From Callaeas wilsoni (Eukaryota > Chordata > Aves > Passeriformes > Callaeidae), in NCBI GenBank assembly GCA_013398955.1, contig VWPU01003071.1, positions 84,444 through 148,443 on the forward strand: DNA of 64,000 nucleotides. Direction: 5' to 3'. The translations under genes and the position numbers were made by a program. Below the pieces are notes generated by a model. It made no database searches, was not told where the DNA came from, and saw only the letters and a program-made list of their open reading frames with translations. Positions 1 to 14,372 of the stretch are shown in pieces; the stretch's first letter is position 1, and every line of letters begins with the position of its first letter.

Positions 1-3000
1 AATATCTTTTAAAGATTGGTGAGGAAAAGCTCTTGATTTCCTAACAGAAGGAAAAACCTGAATTATTAATGAAGCTGAGTACTGACTGCTGCTGAAATTG
101 AAAGTAGGCCTGCAGACTCAGACATCTGGCCCTGAGCATGGCTCCACTCCAAGTCTGGGAGAAGACAAGAACAGAGAAGCTTTGGCAAACAGACAAATAC
201 ACCGTTCATTGGAAATACTTCCACCACAGTGGAGGAGCAAAAGTTCTCCAGTTCTGTCTACCCCAGGAGCACCCTATGACAAATGTCCCATGAATTACTT
301 CACGTTTCAAAACACATCTGCTAAGGGACAGAATCTGGTGAACTGATCAATCAACAGAAAGATCAATCTGGTTTGTAAGAAACACTCTTGAAAATTTAAA
401 AAAAAAAGAAACAGCTGGAGAATACTACAGTGTTTATTTACAAGCCTGTTTATCTGCTAGACACACTTTTCTGAGATGCACATTCAAATTTTGCAAATTT
501 AGCAGGTCTGAGCAGATCCTGGGCTGTTCAGGCATGGCTGGAGCTGAGCTCTGCTTCATCTGCTGCACAGTGGCTCTGTCCAAGGTGGGGCATCACATCT
601 CTGGGTATCAGATTAGAGGCTGTTGGAGTGGCAAAGCAGCCTACCGTTCACTGCCTGCTTTAACATTGCAATGGGAGGAAGGGCTGGCATCCCCTCTATC
701 GCCAAGGAAAGGCTCAGGCCTTATGCAACAGGCTGTTGCTGGGGTCTGTAGCAACAGAAAGCTTCCCTTCCCACATCCCTTCCTCATTCAGCCTTGGAAG
801 AAGAAGTAGGACTAGATTTCCCAGGACCTCTCACAGCCACCTTCCATCCCAGCCCTGCTCTTCTCTAAGCCCCTGCCTCCCCATTCTCTTTCTATAGCAG
901 CAGCAGCCTGGTCCCATATCCTTGTGAAAGCAAAATTCAATTTTGCCTTCTCTATCTAAAAGTCCAAACTAGTAGTGAACTCTGCAGAGCCTACAGGGTT
1001 TGGTATTGAGAACTAGTGTTGGTACAGTTTAATGACCTTTTGTATTTCAAAGGGAAGGACTTGACTTTTTGAACATACTCAGCAATAGAGAGGGATGGAG
1101 TCTTAGTCAAAGGCTGCAGGATATGTCATGGTCTCTTGTGAGTATCCCAGGTATTCCTGGAAATGCACTTTGGGTCAGAAAATGTTTCAGAGCTCTAATC
1201 ATTGCTGCTCTCTGTGAGGCTACAGGGCAGGAAGGGCAAGTTTCCCTAGGTGCCCTTTAGGGTGCAAAAACCCTTGTGTTTCTAGGTATTAAAAATAGGA
1301 TGGGAACCTGACTTACAGCAAGCTACCAAGAACATAAACCATTCTTTAAAGGACTGGAAAGGTTGGGGGCAATTGGCAAGACTTCAGTTTCCTGGGGGGA
1401 AGCTTCTCCTCTTTGAGCATGGTGGCAGTGCTTAGTGCCAGAAGCAGAAAGACTCTTCTGGAACCCAAGTCACTGTTGCTGAGGTTTCCCAGGGTAGAGA
1501 AGCAGCGAGGAGACTGGTACAAAGTTGCAGTAGCATAGGAATTAAGTTATTTAGCAGTGATCCTTTGGCAGATTATGTGTATCTAGGCTCTGAACCTCTT
1601 CGGATTTGAGCGCAACTGTGTAACTATTTTGAATGCATTGGGACAATTTAAATAGACAAAGAAGATACAGTCAATCCCTAAGGTCACATGCCAAAGCTGT
1701 GGTACTCCTTCTGCTTCCTGGTATTCACTTACATGGTACGTACCATAATTTGCAAGCTTGGGGAAAAATGACACCTGGAAGGTTTGAGGTTTATAAAAAT
1801 AAAAAACTATTGCAAGATATTATCAATAGTCCTGCAATTATGAGAGAGTTGCTGGTCATTACACATAGTCATCAGGAGAAAAAGTCGGAGAAAAACTGCA
1901 GTAGGGGTAAAACGTAAGAGTTGAGCGTCAACAAAAATAAGGGATAATATAGAATTTCTGCCTCTAGCCCTCTTCAAGGTTAACATGCTGAACAGATACA
2001 TTTGTCGGACATGCTTTACTAAGTTGTCATTAAACCGAGAAACTAATGTCAAGGTTGTGTCCTGGAAGCAACAGTTTCGGCTTCATGGCCTGGCATATGG
2101 TTGTGCAAAGCAGTACCAGTTGTACAAACTAACAGTTGTAAAGGGCAATGTAGAATAAAACTGAAATGGGCCAGCTCAGAGTCAAACTTCTAATCAGAAA
2201 GGCGTTAAAAACCATAATTAAGGACAAATTAAATAGGTACTTAAATCTCAGGGAACACTGGTCCTCACTTGGGAAATTTATTTAAAAGGGGCTTAAGGTG
2301 CTAATTTTCTCTGAGGTGATGCAAAGGAGAATCAAAAAAAGTTCTCAAGAGGTTAAAAACCAAATTTTACTGGCAAAATAGAAGATCAGGAACTTGGCAA
2401 AATTTAAAGCAAACATTCGATCAAAATAAAGCATTTAACAAAGCTTTGACCTGGCAAACTCTAACTCATCCAACATGAAATTACCCAGATGTAAAAGAAG
2501 AGGAAATCAGGAGAAGAAAAGCAGAGAGAGAAAGAAAAAAGAGAGAGAGTGAAGAAAGATATAGCTATCACCTTGGATCCAGATTCCTGTCAGGTGCCGT
2601 AAAATCCAAAGACAACAGGGACGTGACCATGTGTGTCTCAGGGCAATGGGGTTTATCTGCTCTGGCCTCCTGTGGCCACCTGCCCCCCCCAGGTGGGACT
2701 TCCAGTCTGGCCACTCTGGAGCTAGACTGGGGCTCCAGGGTGGGGTGTGGGACATTGCTGTCCCTATGCTAGTGACTGACAGCCATTCTGGGCTGGACTA
2801 GAGGGTCCAGTGGGGTGGAAAGTGAGCAGTGCATCATCCCACCTTCACAGAACTTGCTCTGGCCCACTTCCTTTCACACACACTTCAGTTGTTTTGAGCC
2901 AACAATAATTTTCTCCAGTGTCCGGCAGATACTGAAAGAGCTCCTTTACACCTAGAACTGAGACTGTTGTACTGATTTCATATACAGACATATAAATTAT

Positions 3001-6000
3001 CATCAGCACACATGCAGAACAAAACATCACAGTCAACATCAGTAAACATTAATTTAAGGAAGCCAGGCTTCTCAGAAACGCCTGAAAATCACGGATTAGC
3101 ATCTGCTTTCCAGTCCATGCAGCATCATGATGGAAAACTCTGACCCCTGCCTCTCATTTGGAATTCAAGTAGTTTACCTCTCAGCAGCACTTATCAAATT
3201 CAGACTTTCCTTCTAATCCCCTTGTTGCAAGTTTCACAAAAATCCTGGTATCACTGCCATTTATGATCACATCTGGTTTGAACTGAGCCTTTGATTTTCC
3301 CTGTAGCTTAGCAGCAGAGCTCAAGCAGCAGAACAAGGACTGCAAAGTTGATACATGTGAATGGATATTTTGAGGAAAGGATAAGAATACTTTACAATTC
3401 AATAGCATACTCACCTGGATCTGGGGCTTTGATTATACTGAGATGCCAAGTGATGCAAAACACAATTTATTTCTGTTCTTTGCCCTCAGATACCCATACT
3501 GTATGAGCGAGATTATAACTACAGGGTTGGCATGTAAATAATTTATTTGAAGGATATCATTAGCAACTTGCTGTGTTCTCAGTTGCCCGCCTCTTCCTAT
3601 CCACCTCAGTATTTGTTAAGGATTGTATATTGGTCTCATTTTAGAACATTTCTTTGTTTAGTTGTCTATAGGAAGCAAATTTGCAATGCATAGTGGCCAG
3701 ATTCTTTAGCATTAGCATACATTAGTTCAAACTTCTTTTCTAAGTGGAGTGTGAAAACAGTCATTTCTTCTCCTCCACACTCCTGGAGGGGGTGGGAGGG
3801 CTAGACAACTCCTCAGTTTAACTGGAAGTAATCTGTGCTTTATGAACATTCTAAAGCACAAGGAAGGCTGTATACCATGCACACCAACTAACAGGACTTT
3901 TCTTGCAGGAGTCCTCAGCACTGATATCGCTGTTGTAACACAGTAGTAATATGCAACCTCTTTTTGGGTTAGTTCAAGCATAAACCAGTTATTTTAAAAA
4001 TAGGATTCCACCCTCTTCAATTACTGTTCTTGAATAGATGCAGAGTCCTACCACATTCAAATGCTGGTTGCCTATTCATAGATAAGTCCCTTGGTAGTAC
4101 CGGAATATATTACACAGAAAATGGATAGCAACTCTTTCAACTGATTGCAATTCTTCTGCCCTGTATATTTTTTTTAAAAAAATTATTTATTTATTTTTAG
4201 GTTTTTTTAAAAAATTTAAACAGAAACTATAAAATAGAAGACAAAATCAGTGCACAAGGGTAGAAGGACCTTGCATATTTGTATAGTGTTCTTTTCTGGG
4301 TGTATCACTACAGTGAGAACTGTAACTAAAATATCACCATAAACCCTAAAAAAAGTATATGCCTACAGTGTGTTAGCACCCAGCTCTCTCAAGGCAGTGC
4401 ACTTTGCAGAATCAGAAGAAGATCATGAAAATCTCTCCATCCTGAATATACAGCTGCTCTGAAGCTACACCAGCCATTTAGGCTTCCATTACTGACACAG
4501 CTATCCAGGCCCTAGATGGAGAGTTTACACCCAGCATACCTTAGTAGCAGTAAATGGCAGGAGATATGGCAAAGGGGTTTTGCTAAGCGCAATTGAAATT
4601 CTGCTGTGACTCTCACCCCAACAGGAAGTGTAGTAGTAAAACTGCATGTGCCTAGGAGTGCTGCAAAAGTTTTTCTCTGCTGGAGGAAGCGAAACTTGAG
4701 CACAGGCATTTATGCAGCCCTTTGAATACTTGCAATAGATCTACACAGAGCTGTAATTTTATTGCATACTAAGAGTTATTTGAGTGTATGACAGATTGCT
4801 TAGGTGGTCTTGTACAGGTGCATATAGTCTTAGAAAGAAAAATGGTTTCTGCACACAGGTCAGAGCTTCATGAACAGCAAAGGAATTTAGCTTGTAGGAG
4901 TGACTAATATGATAGCATCATACTGCTGTTCATTTAGTATCACCTGTATCAATTACAATGCACACATTTCCAAAACAACACAGATATTGCATTATTATAC
5001 TTAACCGTCTTCTTCAAGAATATTTTTCTTTGGTTTATAAAGAAAAGTGAGACTAGAATGGGTACTCTAGAGGAAAAGAATTACAGATTTTCTGGAAATG
5101 CTTATAAAAGATTTTATATCTCAATATGTTCTCTGTAAAGTGAAGAGGAACAGAGGATGCACTCCACATACTTCCTGACTGAAAAAGGAGTTATTTATCT
5201 TTAAACAAGTCTCTACCAAAACAAACAAACAAAAAAAGGATATAATTTTTTTCAATTGTAACAACAGTAGCTTTTAGGAACTTCCTATTTTCCTCAATTA
5301 TTGTTGGACTGCACAAAAGGAAACGAAGTAGATGTGCCACGTAGTACAGAAAGAACAAAATATTGCCTGGAGGCCTCAATTCAAGAGGCCTGGCCTTGTT
5401 TTTGGACTTCTGTAGAAGAAGCAAGACATGCTTGTGCAGAAGTGCACTGCTGCAGACACCCAGTCCTTCAGCCTGATGTCAGCACATTCCCTCTGAGAGA
5501 AGGGGGCATTAAAGCTCAGTCTGTCTTACAGAAACATTTCGATGGAGGGCAACTGAACATTTGTTTCAGTTGCACGGTGGACTAGACAGAAGTTGAAGCT
5601 CTTCCAATTGCTTTTGCTTTTTAGACTGAAGGACCAAGCCTGAAAATTTCTGGCAAATAAAGAGAAACAGGAACACTGTGTTTATATGGCCTTGCAAACA
5701 AGCTATGGATCATTCATTACTGCTTCAGTTTAACACAACATGTAGGACTACCAAAGCCATACATGTACTAATTTTATCTGTAATTGGCTTAACAAGAAAA
5801 ATAAAGTGGAGACACTGAAAAATGAGAACCAATGAGTCTGTATGTACCAACAGAAGCAAAATTAGTGAAGAATTAGACTGGTTATATAAACCTAAAAAAC
5901 TCCTAAAAAAAGAAACCTCAATCCCTTTTAATGCCCTTTCTCTCTAGATAGAGAGGACAGTTGTCACTATTGGCCGTTGGGGTGATTATATTGCTTATTA

Positions 6001-7488
6001 CCAGTAGATAGCACATCTCAGCACATTCATCTGTACTCTGTCCCTTACACAGATGTCCCTTCCTGTGCTAAAGCCTAGTGAAAGAAAATGTTGTCTCTCA
6101 ATGTCAGCAGCAAAACAACCATTATCTTCATCTGGGTCAGGATTTCACCAGCTGTCTGCCTCTTGACTTTAACTAGTCAAGACAAAGTCAACTCTCAACT
6201 TCAGCTAGCCTTTGGACAAATAAATTTGGGTATGGCATTTTGCATAGAGTAAGAGTTATAAAAAAATTATGTGTAAGAGAAGGGGGACAGAAATCCAACC
6301 CAGACAGATGTCTTCTGCAGACTCTCCAATCTTCTCTGCACTGGTTAACACAAAGACTGAAGCTGTGCTGAGCCTTAGCGCCAAAACTCATCTTGGGGAC
6401 TCACAGTCTCAGTGCTAATCTCAGCTAACTCCCAGATTGCTTCAAATTAGGAAAAATGATTTTAGTGTGACAAAACAGGGTCTAGAAAATTCAAATATGA
6501 GAAGAGCTAAACATAACCTTTCTTTAATTGATTAAAAGCAAGGTCTTCCCAGCTGAGCAAAGTCTGATTCTGTATGTACTGAGCAATCCAGGAAAAATCT
6601 CAGCCTACAAAAGCAGCTTTGTAGAATTCCACATTAAAATGTTCTAATTCATCTCCACATTTCACTTTTTTTTTATATTGAGAACACATGGTTATCTATT
6701 TCAATTTTTAATTAATATTAAATCAATTTGAATAAGTACTTAAAAAGATTTTTAAAAAATACATTAAATGGTAGATAATTTAATAAGTACACCTAGTAAC
6801 ACAACAGGGTGCTTACACTACCTGTTATCCAGAAGAGAAACTCAAGGACATTCAGTACCCTGACGCAGTACCATAATTATATATGCTATATCTATATTGC
6901 ACCAATAAAGGAAGTTAAACTAGGAAAAAATCAGAGTTCAATATGACAAAAAAAAAAAGTTGCCCTCTTCCCTAAAAGTGAGAAAGTAATATGCAAAGTG
7001 TAATTATGATTACTGTAAATGAGCCAATTTCAAAACATTACTGAAAAAACTTACTTGATCATCATTTTTTTTCCCTGTGAACTTCTTAAATTTTTAATAA
7101 ATTATTATTTCTTAATAATAAGCCAGTTATTTTGGCTTGGGCTCTTCACATCCTCTAAACTGGGTACCAGAACTCAGCTGTGGCCACTTCTGAAAGTTTT
7201 TTGTCACAAAAAAGAAAAATCAAACAGAAGGCTGTTGCATTAGGCAACACAGAGCCTGTTGTTTGAAATCAATAATGTGCATTTTACCAGATCACAGCTA
7301 CAGCTGGTAACAGACAGAACACCTATGTGTCCCTCTCTGTGCAGAATTATTTTATGGCTTTCAGGTCCTCTTGCCTTTGTCACAGAGCAGCTGTGCCAGG
7401 GTCTTCCAGGACCACAGACAGCTGTTATTTAATAGGGACTCTAAGCTGCTCAAAGGATGAAGACACGTGCTATTAGTTACGAGATGGA
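1..7488. other. Intergenic, no gene recognised
   Basis: No frame here resembles a known protein and none has convincing splice or start context. Visible features are a purine-rich tract (about 2508-2560), a locally GC-rich stretch with a CCACCTG/CAGGTGG inverted pair (about 2615-2830), and AT-rich low-complexity sequence (about 4155-4225). Confidence 0.7.
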
Positions 7489-7805
7489 ATCTACAGTTCC
7501 CTGAAAGAAGGTTGTAGTGAGGCGGGGTTTGGTCTCTTCCTCCTGGTAACAAGCAATAGCACAAGAAGAAAGGGCCTCAAGTTGCACCAGGGAAAGTTTA
7601 GATTGGATATTATAAAAAACTTCTTCACTGAAGCAGTAGACATGCAGGGGACTGCCCAGGGAACTAGTAGATTTGCCATCCCTGGGAGTGTTCAAATGGT
7701 GTGAGGATGTGCGCATGGTTTAGTGATGGACTTGGCAGTCCTGAGTTAAGGACTGGATTAGGTGATCTTAGAGGTCTTTTCCAACCTTAATGGGTTTATG
7801 ATTTT
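7489..7805 (+). repeat. CR1 LINE 3' end, 5'-truncated
   Basis: The sequence follows the avian CR1 3' consensus: ACAAGCAATAGCACAAG, CCTCAAGTTGCACCAGG, TTAGATTGGATATTA, CTTGGCAGTCCTGAGTTAA, then GGTGATCTTAGAGGTC and TTTTCCAACCTTAATGG with a short terminal ATG repeat. It is 5'-truncated, as usual, and diverged, so it is not active. Confidence 0.85.
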
Positions 7806-10800
7806 AAGTTTTCCAAGAAAAAAATTTTCCTAGTAAGCAAAGAGCCTGGTAGCAATCAGATTCTTTGTACAACTTCATTATATTGCCTTGGAAGGAGTGG
7901 CTTTGGAGCTGCTTTGACAGGCCAGGAGGGAGTTTGACAGGAGGTATTGCTGCACTGCCATGCATCAAAGTGCTAACAGTGCATCACTGGGGTGATCAGC
8001 CCTGGTTTTAGTGTAGAAATGTAATATGTTAAGTCTGTGGCAAGCAATCCCCAAACATGGCAAACATGGGAAACACATTTGAGTGTCAGGCTGCTTCAAT
8101 AGGCAACTGTAGGCAGAAGGAGGAAGGAGGCTGTATCAGTTACTAATTAAAAAGACATCTGGGAAGTGAAAAAAAAAAGTACCTGGCTGATGGGGATATT
8201 CTTGTTCTACCCTTAAAATGGAAATATTCCCATTAGACTCAGTCCAGAAAACTGGGTGTTTCTTGTTTCATTAGAGTGATTGAGAAGGAGCCTGAAACTC
8301 TAAAAGCATATTGCTTCCCTGCCTCTTAATTTCCCTCAGATTGCACTTTTCCAGTGTGCATATTAAATACAATGTGGCTTTAGATGCTGATGTAAAAGTT
8401 ATTTTGTGGCTGGGTGTTCTGTGAAGTTAATTAGCTGTATACTGTATCTGGACTCAGACCAGCAAACTTTGCTCACTCTTTTCAAGCAAGACCCTCCAAA
8501 TAACTTGTGAAAAGTTACTAAACAGGCCAGATTTTATTCCTATCTACTATATCAAGCAGTGTATGGAAAATTAAAGGTTTTTACTACAAAATCTTTTCTG
8601 TCTCCTCAGTTGTGTTGCACTTGTGACACTATTTAGTTAAAATTGAAATTTTGAAATAGAATTCAGAATTTTATTGTTGGTTCATAAAGCCTATTCTTTT
8701 TTCAGGTCTGCCTCATTCTTTGCACTTAGTAATAATCTTGAAAGAGCAACTTGAGTTGCAACTGAAATACAATTTAATTTACATGTACCTTCTATTAAGT
8801 ATAATTGTTTTATAATTACCACTTGCAATTTGAAAATGCCTCTTTCAGAAACTCAATAGCAATAATTTGTCAGCAATATTTTCTTTGTAATTAAGAGCGA
8901 CTTGGTTAAAAAAAAATGATCCTGCTAGCCAGACATGCCTTGCAGACAGTACTTGTGTATGAAATTATATTATCTGCTGCACAGTAATTTAACTCACACC
9001 ATTTTACACTTGAGCTTTCTTCTTTCGAAGTTTCTCACTATTTAATTTGCCTAATTTCTGAGATAGCTGTGTACAAAAGCAGACTATGGACAGTGTGTCC
9101 TGGGTTTTGGTGGTGGTGTTTTAACCTCAGTGCCAGCACACTCAATCATTCCAGCCCTAACCAACAGAACTACTTGGAAATGATCATTTGTTCCATAGCT
9201 GGGATGATTAAAGTGACGGAGGGGGAAACAAAAAACAAAACCAAAAAAACTCAAAGTAGCAAGCATTTTCCGCTAATGATTCCTTTCTTCTGTTACCACT
9301 TCAAGCCACAGCTAGAAATAAACTCCAGAGCTGGCAGGTGCTGGAGAATACTTCCTTCATCTTTCAGATGTTCACAGGCCTGCCTAAAGGACATATTAGT
9401 GCCAAATCAAGAGGGAAGCAGGAATCACTTTGAGTACTGAAATCCCTGCTGGGAAGAGGCTGAAAATATTTTCACATTTCTGCATAAACAGGTATAAGTG
9501 ACAAAAAATGTTAGATATATTCTGTCTCCTTCCCTTTTAACCTCAAAGCTTATTTCCTGCAATTTAACTTTAACAACAGTCATTAAGCAATGATTTAACC
9601 ATTAAATAACTTGAGAACTACAGGGAGAGGAGACAAAAATATAATTAGGAAAGCAAACTATCAAGTGCTAACATTGCAGTGTCATTCAATACCAGAATGT
9701 GTTCGTATGGGAAGCTTAAATGGCAGACAAAGTGGGACTGTGACTCCCTACGATGCCTTTAGTTTTTATCTCCAGAGTGCCTCCAAAAAGTTTATGAAGG
9801 TCTTTGACCTCTTTTCCCAAGAGGCAGCCCCGACATTTTGAGAGATTGCTTCAGTTTATACAAGGTTTGGAGTGTCTCCCATATTTTCCATTTTTCTCTG
9901 AACACTTTTGGTCCTTTGCTTTGTAAGGGAGAAAAGTTTTTCTTAGTAATTCAAGTAAATAAATACTCAAACTGTAAGTTATTGCCTCAAAAATACCATT
10001 CATTTGGAGAGAACAACCTTCTTTCAGAAGCAGCTTAGCATTTTAGAAAGAGAAAAATGGTACAGTCATGCATCAGGAAAGCTCAGATGTGTTTAAAGAA
10101 GCCAGGCATATTAACATGGGTAGACATTTTATATTCAGCAAGTAATAACTGTTTGCCAGTTGATAAGGCTGACACAACAAGATGCAGTTTATAAGGAAGT
10201 CTGTTGTGGATTATACATTGAGAGCAGTGGGCAACACCCTTTTTGCACAGATCGAAGGTAAAAGGATGGTATAGCATTACCCCGCACCTGAGCAAATAGT
10301 ATGGCTTGTATAGCGAATGAAGGAAGTAGAGGTCTTTTGACCTACCTGCACAGATTAATCCTATCAGAGGATTGCTGCAGTCCTAATTCTTCAACTACAC
10401 TTCTGATTTTATGCATCCATCTTAAAGCCATTTATGAGCTGGATACGTAGCCAATGAAAAAAACAAAGCCTGTTCCACGGGACAATCTGTCACATCCAAA
10501 AGGAGGCAGGCTCTGTGCATGGGAGGGCTCACGAATTGAAAGAACTTTCTTCTCTGCATCAGCTACATATGTCCAAGCCAACTTGCCTAGACTTGTTTCA
10601 GAGAACAAAGTTCAGGCAAAATGAATCCTATTTCACCATATGTAGTGCTTCTTATAAGTGAGCAGGCAGATTTAACCTCACTAAAAGTCTTACTCGAGAG
10701 ACTGAAAATGCTATTGCAGTTTCTCACTGGTCTATCAACAGCTGCAAGCCATTAAGGCATGCAACACAAAATTAAACAACCTCACTGAAAAATAAACTAT

Positions 10801-12849
10801 TACTTGTAATAGCATTTATGCTGGTATTAAAATTAGAACCCAGAAGAAATGTTAAGTTATGATTCTACCACTACTGAAAGAGATCAGAACGTCCTTATAA
10901 ATCAACATCTGATCAAGGAAAAGAAAATATGGCAATGATTGCAAAGGTTTCTCTGAATGTCTACACACTGTATTATATAATACAGTGTATGCACATGGAA
11001 GTGCTGGTCATATTGTGTCAAGACGTATTTACAGGGAACAATCATATTCCTTCTTCTCAGATGACAGCAGTAGCTGGAGGGACTCAGGCATATTTGCTTT
11101 GGTTTGGCACTGCTCTCAGAGGGGTGCCCGCAGTGGGTGTCCTCTGCATGACGCCCTGCCTACTATTCTGGTCACGGCACAACACGGCATTAAAAGCTGG
11201 ATCAAACACTAATATAGAACTTTTAACATTGAGTGTAAGAGGCGAGATTGCTAGATAAAATTGAGCTAAAATGCCTCAACCTTATCACAACCAAATTGTC
11301 TTTTGACCTTCCTCAGATTAAGCCTTTCAACAGAATCTGAATTTAAAAAAAAAGAAAGAAAAGTAGGTTTTGGCAAGGGAACCTTTTTTGATTTGTTTTG
11401 TGATGCATTCTGACCACTTTTAGTGCACAGACAGGGCTCAAAGCTCACTGCAGTGGGCCAGTAGGGTCAAAGCATTAGATGTAAAACCTGTCATGGCTAA
11501 GAAGGCAGCAGCATGTCTTCCTTTATCCACCTCATTACTAGGCATTTTTCTCATCTTTCTCAGGAAGAAAAAGATAAATGTATAGTACACAAGGATGTGC
11601 CCACAAGTCAATTGGACCCATAGCATCAGGAAGGCAGACATACAATGAGAGGGTTTTAATTGCTTTTATTAATAACATTTAAAAGTAATATGCAACTCTG
11701 CTAGTGTTTTAATCAGCCTTAAAAATGTAATTGCACAGAACCCTTATGGTTCAAATGATGTCAATATTTCAGGATGCCCACATGCAGAGAGATGCTACCA
11801 GCAGATAATATTGCTTGTGTTTCTTAGTAACTGATAAAAATTGTTAATTTATAAGGAGGGAGCCTCTCTGAGTCACCTTAGCTTTATGTTAAGATCCTTA
11901 TAAAGATATGCTCCAAGACATGCCATATACAACCAAAGGAAGCAAAGTGCAGGTTAGACCTCTACTCTTCCTAATTGCCTGTTTTAGAATGACAAAATCA
12001 AATAATTTCAAAGCAAATCATGCAGTTAGGGATCAATATAATTTCTTGTGCATTTTTAAATTTGCACACTTATCTTTTCCTTTCTACTAAAGGCCTGCTT
12101 GGTGCTTAGCAACTATGAACTATCTGAACTGTTCACTACAATCACTGCAACCCAGTGAGAGAGGTTTACAGAAAAAAATTTAAAAGGTTATGGAATGAGC
12201 ACGTTGGGAACTCTACTATACCAAGTCATAAAAATGATCCAGAATTAGCCAGTTCGTCCCATATGCTGCTATGGATTCAGAACACAACACAAATTCTCCT
12301 TCATTCTTGCACATGTATATTTCATATATACATAAAATACATGCGTATACATATATGAGTATGTATATACGTGGGGCGGTTTTTTCTGGTTTTTTTTAAA
12401 TGAAGTTCAGTGAGCACATGGAGGATCTAAGTGGGTGCATAGCTATAGCTGATACCTAGAATAAACTTCCAGGTAAATAAACAAGGAATCCCTGACCCAA
12501 TTGCTCAGAGCTGAAAAAACGAAAAAACTCTTCTTCCTCACAGCAGAAAAATTACTTGCAGAAAGCCAGAACTCTTTGTAAATTTAAAGAAAAACTTGGT
12601 AAAGACAAGAATCATGTCCACTCACTCAAAGCCATGTAAAACCACAAGATTGAAAGCATGGGGGCAATAAATGTCATCTACTGAGAAATCCTTGAGATAG
12701 GGAGCAAAAAGAGTTCAATATCGCTACCTGATACTTTAACAGAGGCAGCCCTCAGAAAGTGGAAGATGTGCGTCCAAAGGAACAGAATGAAAAAGATCAT
12801 GAACTCCTACAGACTAAAACCTAAATACATAGTCAGGCAGACATAAATA
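7806..12849. other. Intergenic, no gene recognised
   Basis: The stretch is AT-rich with short chance frames only (the longest are 123 and 109 codons, with no recognisable content). It holds the 24-base palindrome at 10965-10988 and a degenerate TA/TG-rich stretch at about 12305-12375. Confidence 0.7.
10965..10988. repeat. 24-base perfect palindrome
   Basis: The two 12-base halves (ACACTGTATTAT and its complement) meet with no spacer. The centre is AT-rich. No transposon ends are evident around it. Confidence 0.85.
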
Positions 12850-14372
12850 CTTCAAAGCACAATTGATAAAAGTAATACATCCACAGAGATATATATTGAT
12901 TGCAAAGTCAATTGATAACAATGTAAGAGCAGAAATGTATGAAGAGAGGACGTCATTTCTTGCACAGCTTTTCACTCTGAGAGAAGCTGGGAAGATTCCC
13001 TTGTCAGAACAAAAAAAAAAATGGTGGGGGTCTTTTGAGGGAGTCTGTTGTTTTTTAAAATGAGTGACTCAGAGGAGCTGTCTGAAATTGAAGTAACTGT
13101 AGAATAAGTTATGAAACAAATTCACAAAATGAACTTAACAAATTGCCAAGTCCAGATGGTATTCACCCAGGAGCTTTAAAGGAACTCAAGGATGAAATAA
13201 CTGAATTACCAAGGATAGTGTGCAGCTCTCATTGCATCAGTATCAGAGTACCACGAAAAACGTGATGACAATTTTTAACAAACAGTTTCAAGGCCCTCTT
13301 GACCTGTAGTGGGCAAGTAAATGGCAACTTCAAAAAAAAACCTCAGAAATATTAGGCATTTGAATGATCAACTTCAGGTATCAATAGTCTTTCTGAAGAA
13401 AAATTATGCCTCACAAAACTATCTTTTGAAGGGGGCAAGAAACTCTGTAGATAAGTCTGATAAAGCTGAAAATACCTACTTCGATATCCAAAAGGATATC
13501 TTATTAAAGTGGTAAAAACAAGCAAGTATAGTATAAAGGAGGAATGTGCTAACATAGACAGATAATCAGTTGAAAGTGGAAACTGAAGTTGGAAGTAAAT
13601 GGTCATTTCTTGCTGACTAATGGTTCTACCTGAATTCATGCTGATTCCCATCCTGGTAAAGTACCTGAGAGAGGGTGAGAAATGCAGTGAGAAAGTTTCA
13701 TTATTTTGTTAATATTAAGTTATTAAGGATGAGGGCCAACAGAAAAACAGCAAGGCCAAAGAGCTGAGTGGACAATAAAAGAGCAGGGGAAATTCAGTGA
13801 AGGCAATTATAAGGAATGCACAGAAGACAAAGCACAATTCCAGCTTCACATATAAACGATGGTCCTTACCATTTTGCTGACCATTACCACTCACAAGTGG
13901 TATCTCAAGACTGTGACAGAAATAGGAACATAGGATATATCTATATAAACATAATAGGAAGCTCCATGAGCACAACAGCTCAATTCTTTGCAGTGCTTAA
14001 AAACTTAAAGTTTAGGCACTATTGGGCGATAAGCAGAGAAAAATATATGACCTACATGATGCCACAGTTCATTTGGTTCATGAGTATTACGAGATCATGA
14101 GTGCAGTCTCTGCATCTCTTGTGGGAGCCTAGAACATATTCAGAGGTGGAAAGCAACAAAGAATAAGGATACAGGATTGGACAGCTCAGCCACAAAAAGA
14201 CATGACAAAAGGGGGTTATGGTAGAGGTGTACAAAATCATGACATTCATGAATGGGCTAAAAAGGCATCACTAGTTTGCCCTCTTTGCCAATAAAATAAA
14301 TGAAGCATTAAAGAAAGAAATTTGGAGCCAGGTTCCAAGCAAACAAAAGGATAAAGGTTCATTTTACAACAT
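12850..14372 (+). repeat. Decayed CR1/L3-type LINE (reverse transcriptase to 3' end)
   Basis: Translated pieces match a CR1/L3-clade ORF2: SPDGIHPGALKEL at about 13149-13188 matches the start of the reverse transcriptase domain, and NYLLKGARNSVDKSDKAENT with YFDIQKDIL (13411-13506) matches the later GVN-HVDKGD...YLDFQKAF region. Farther on, GCTCAGCCACAAAAAGACAT and GGTAGAGGTGTACAAAATCA (14185-14245) match the 3' ORF2 part, roughly the SLEKRR...MIEVYKIM segment. Frames are broken by many stops and indels, and parts are deleted, so it is long dead. The 5' limit is uncertain; 13060 onward is secure. Confidence 0.72.

Noticed and set aside
9069..9440. A 123-codon plus-strand frame, and a retroviral-looking start near TGTCCTGGGTTTTGG
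   Set aside because: The frame has no recognisable domain. The LTR-like start is not followed by LTR features or a matching end.
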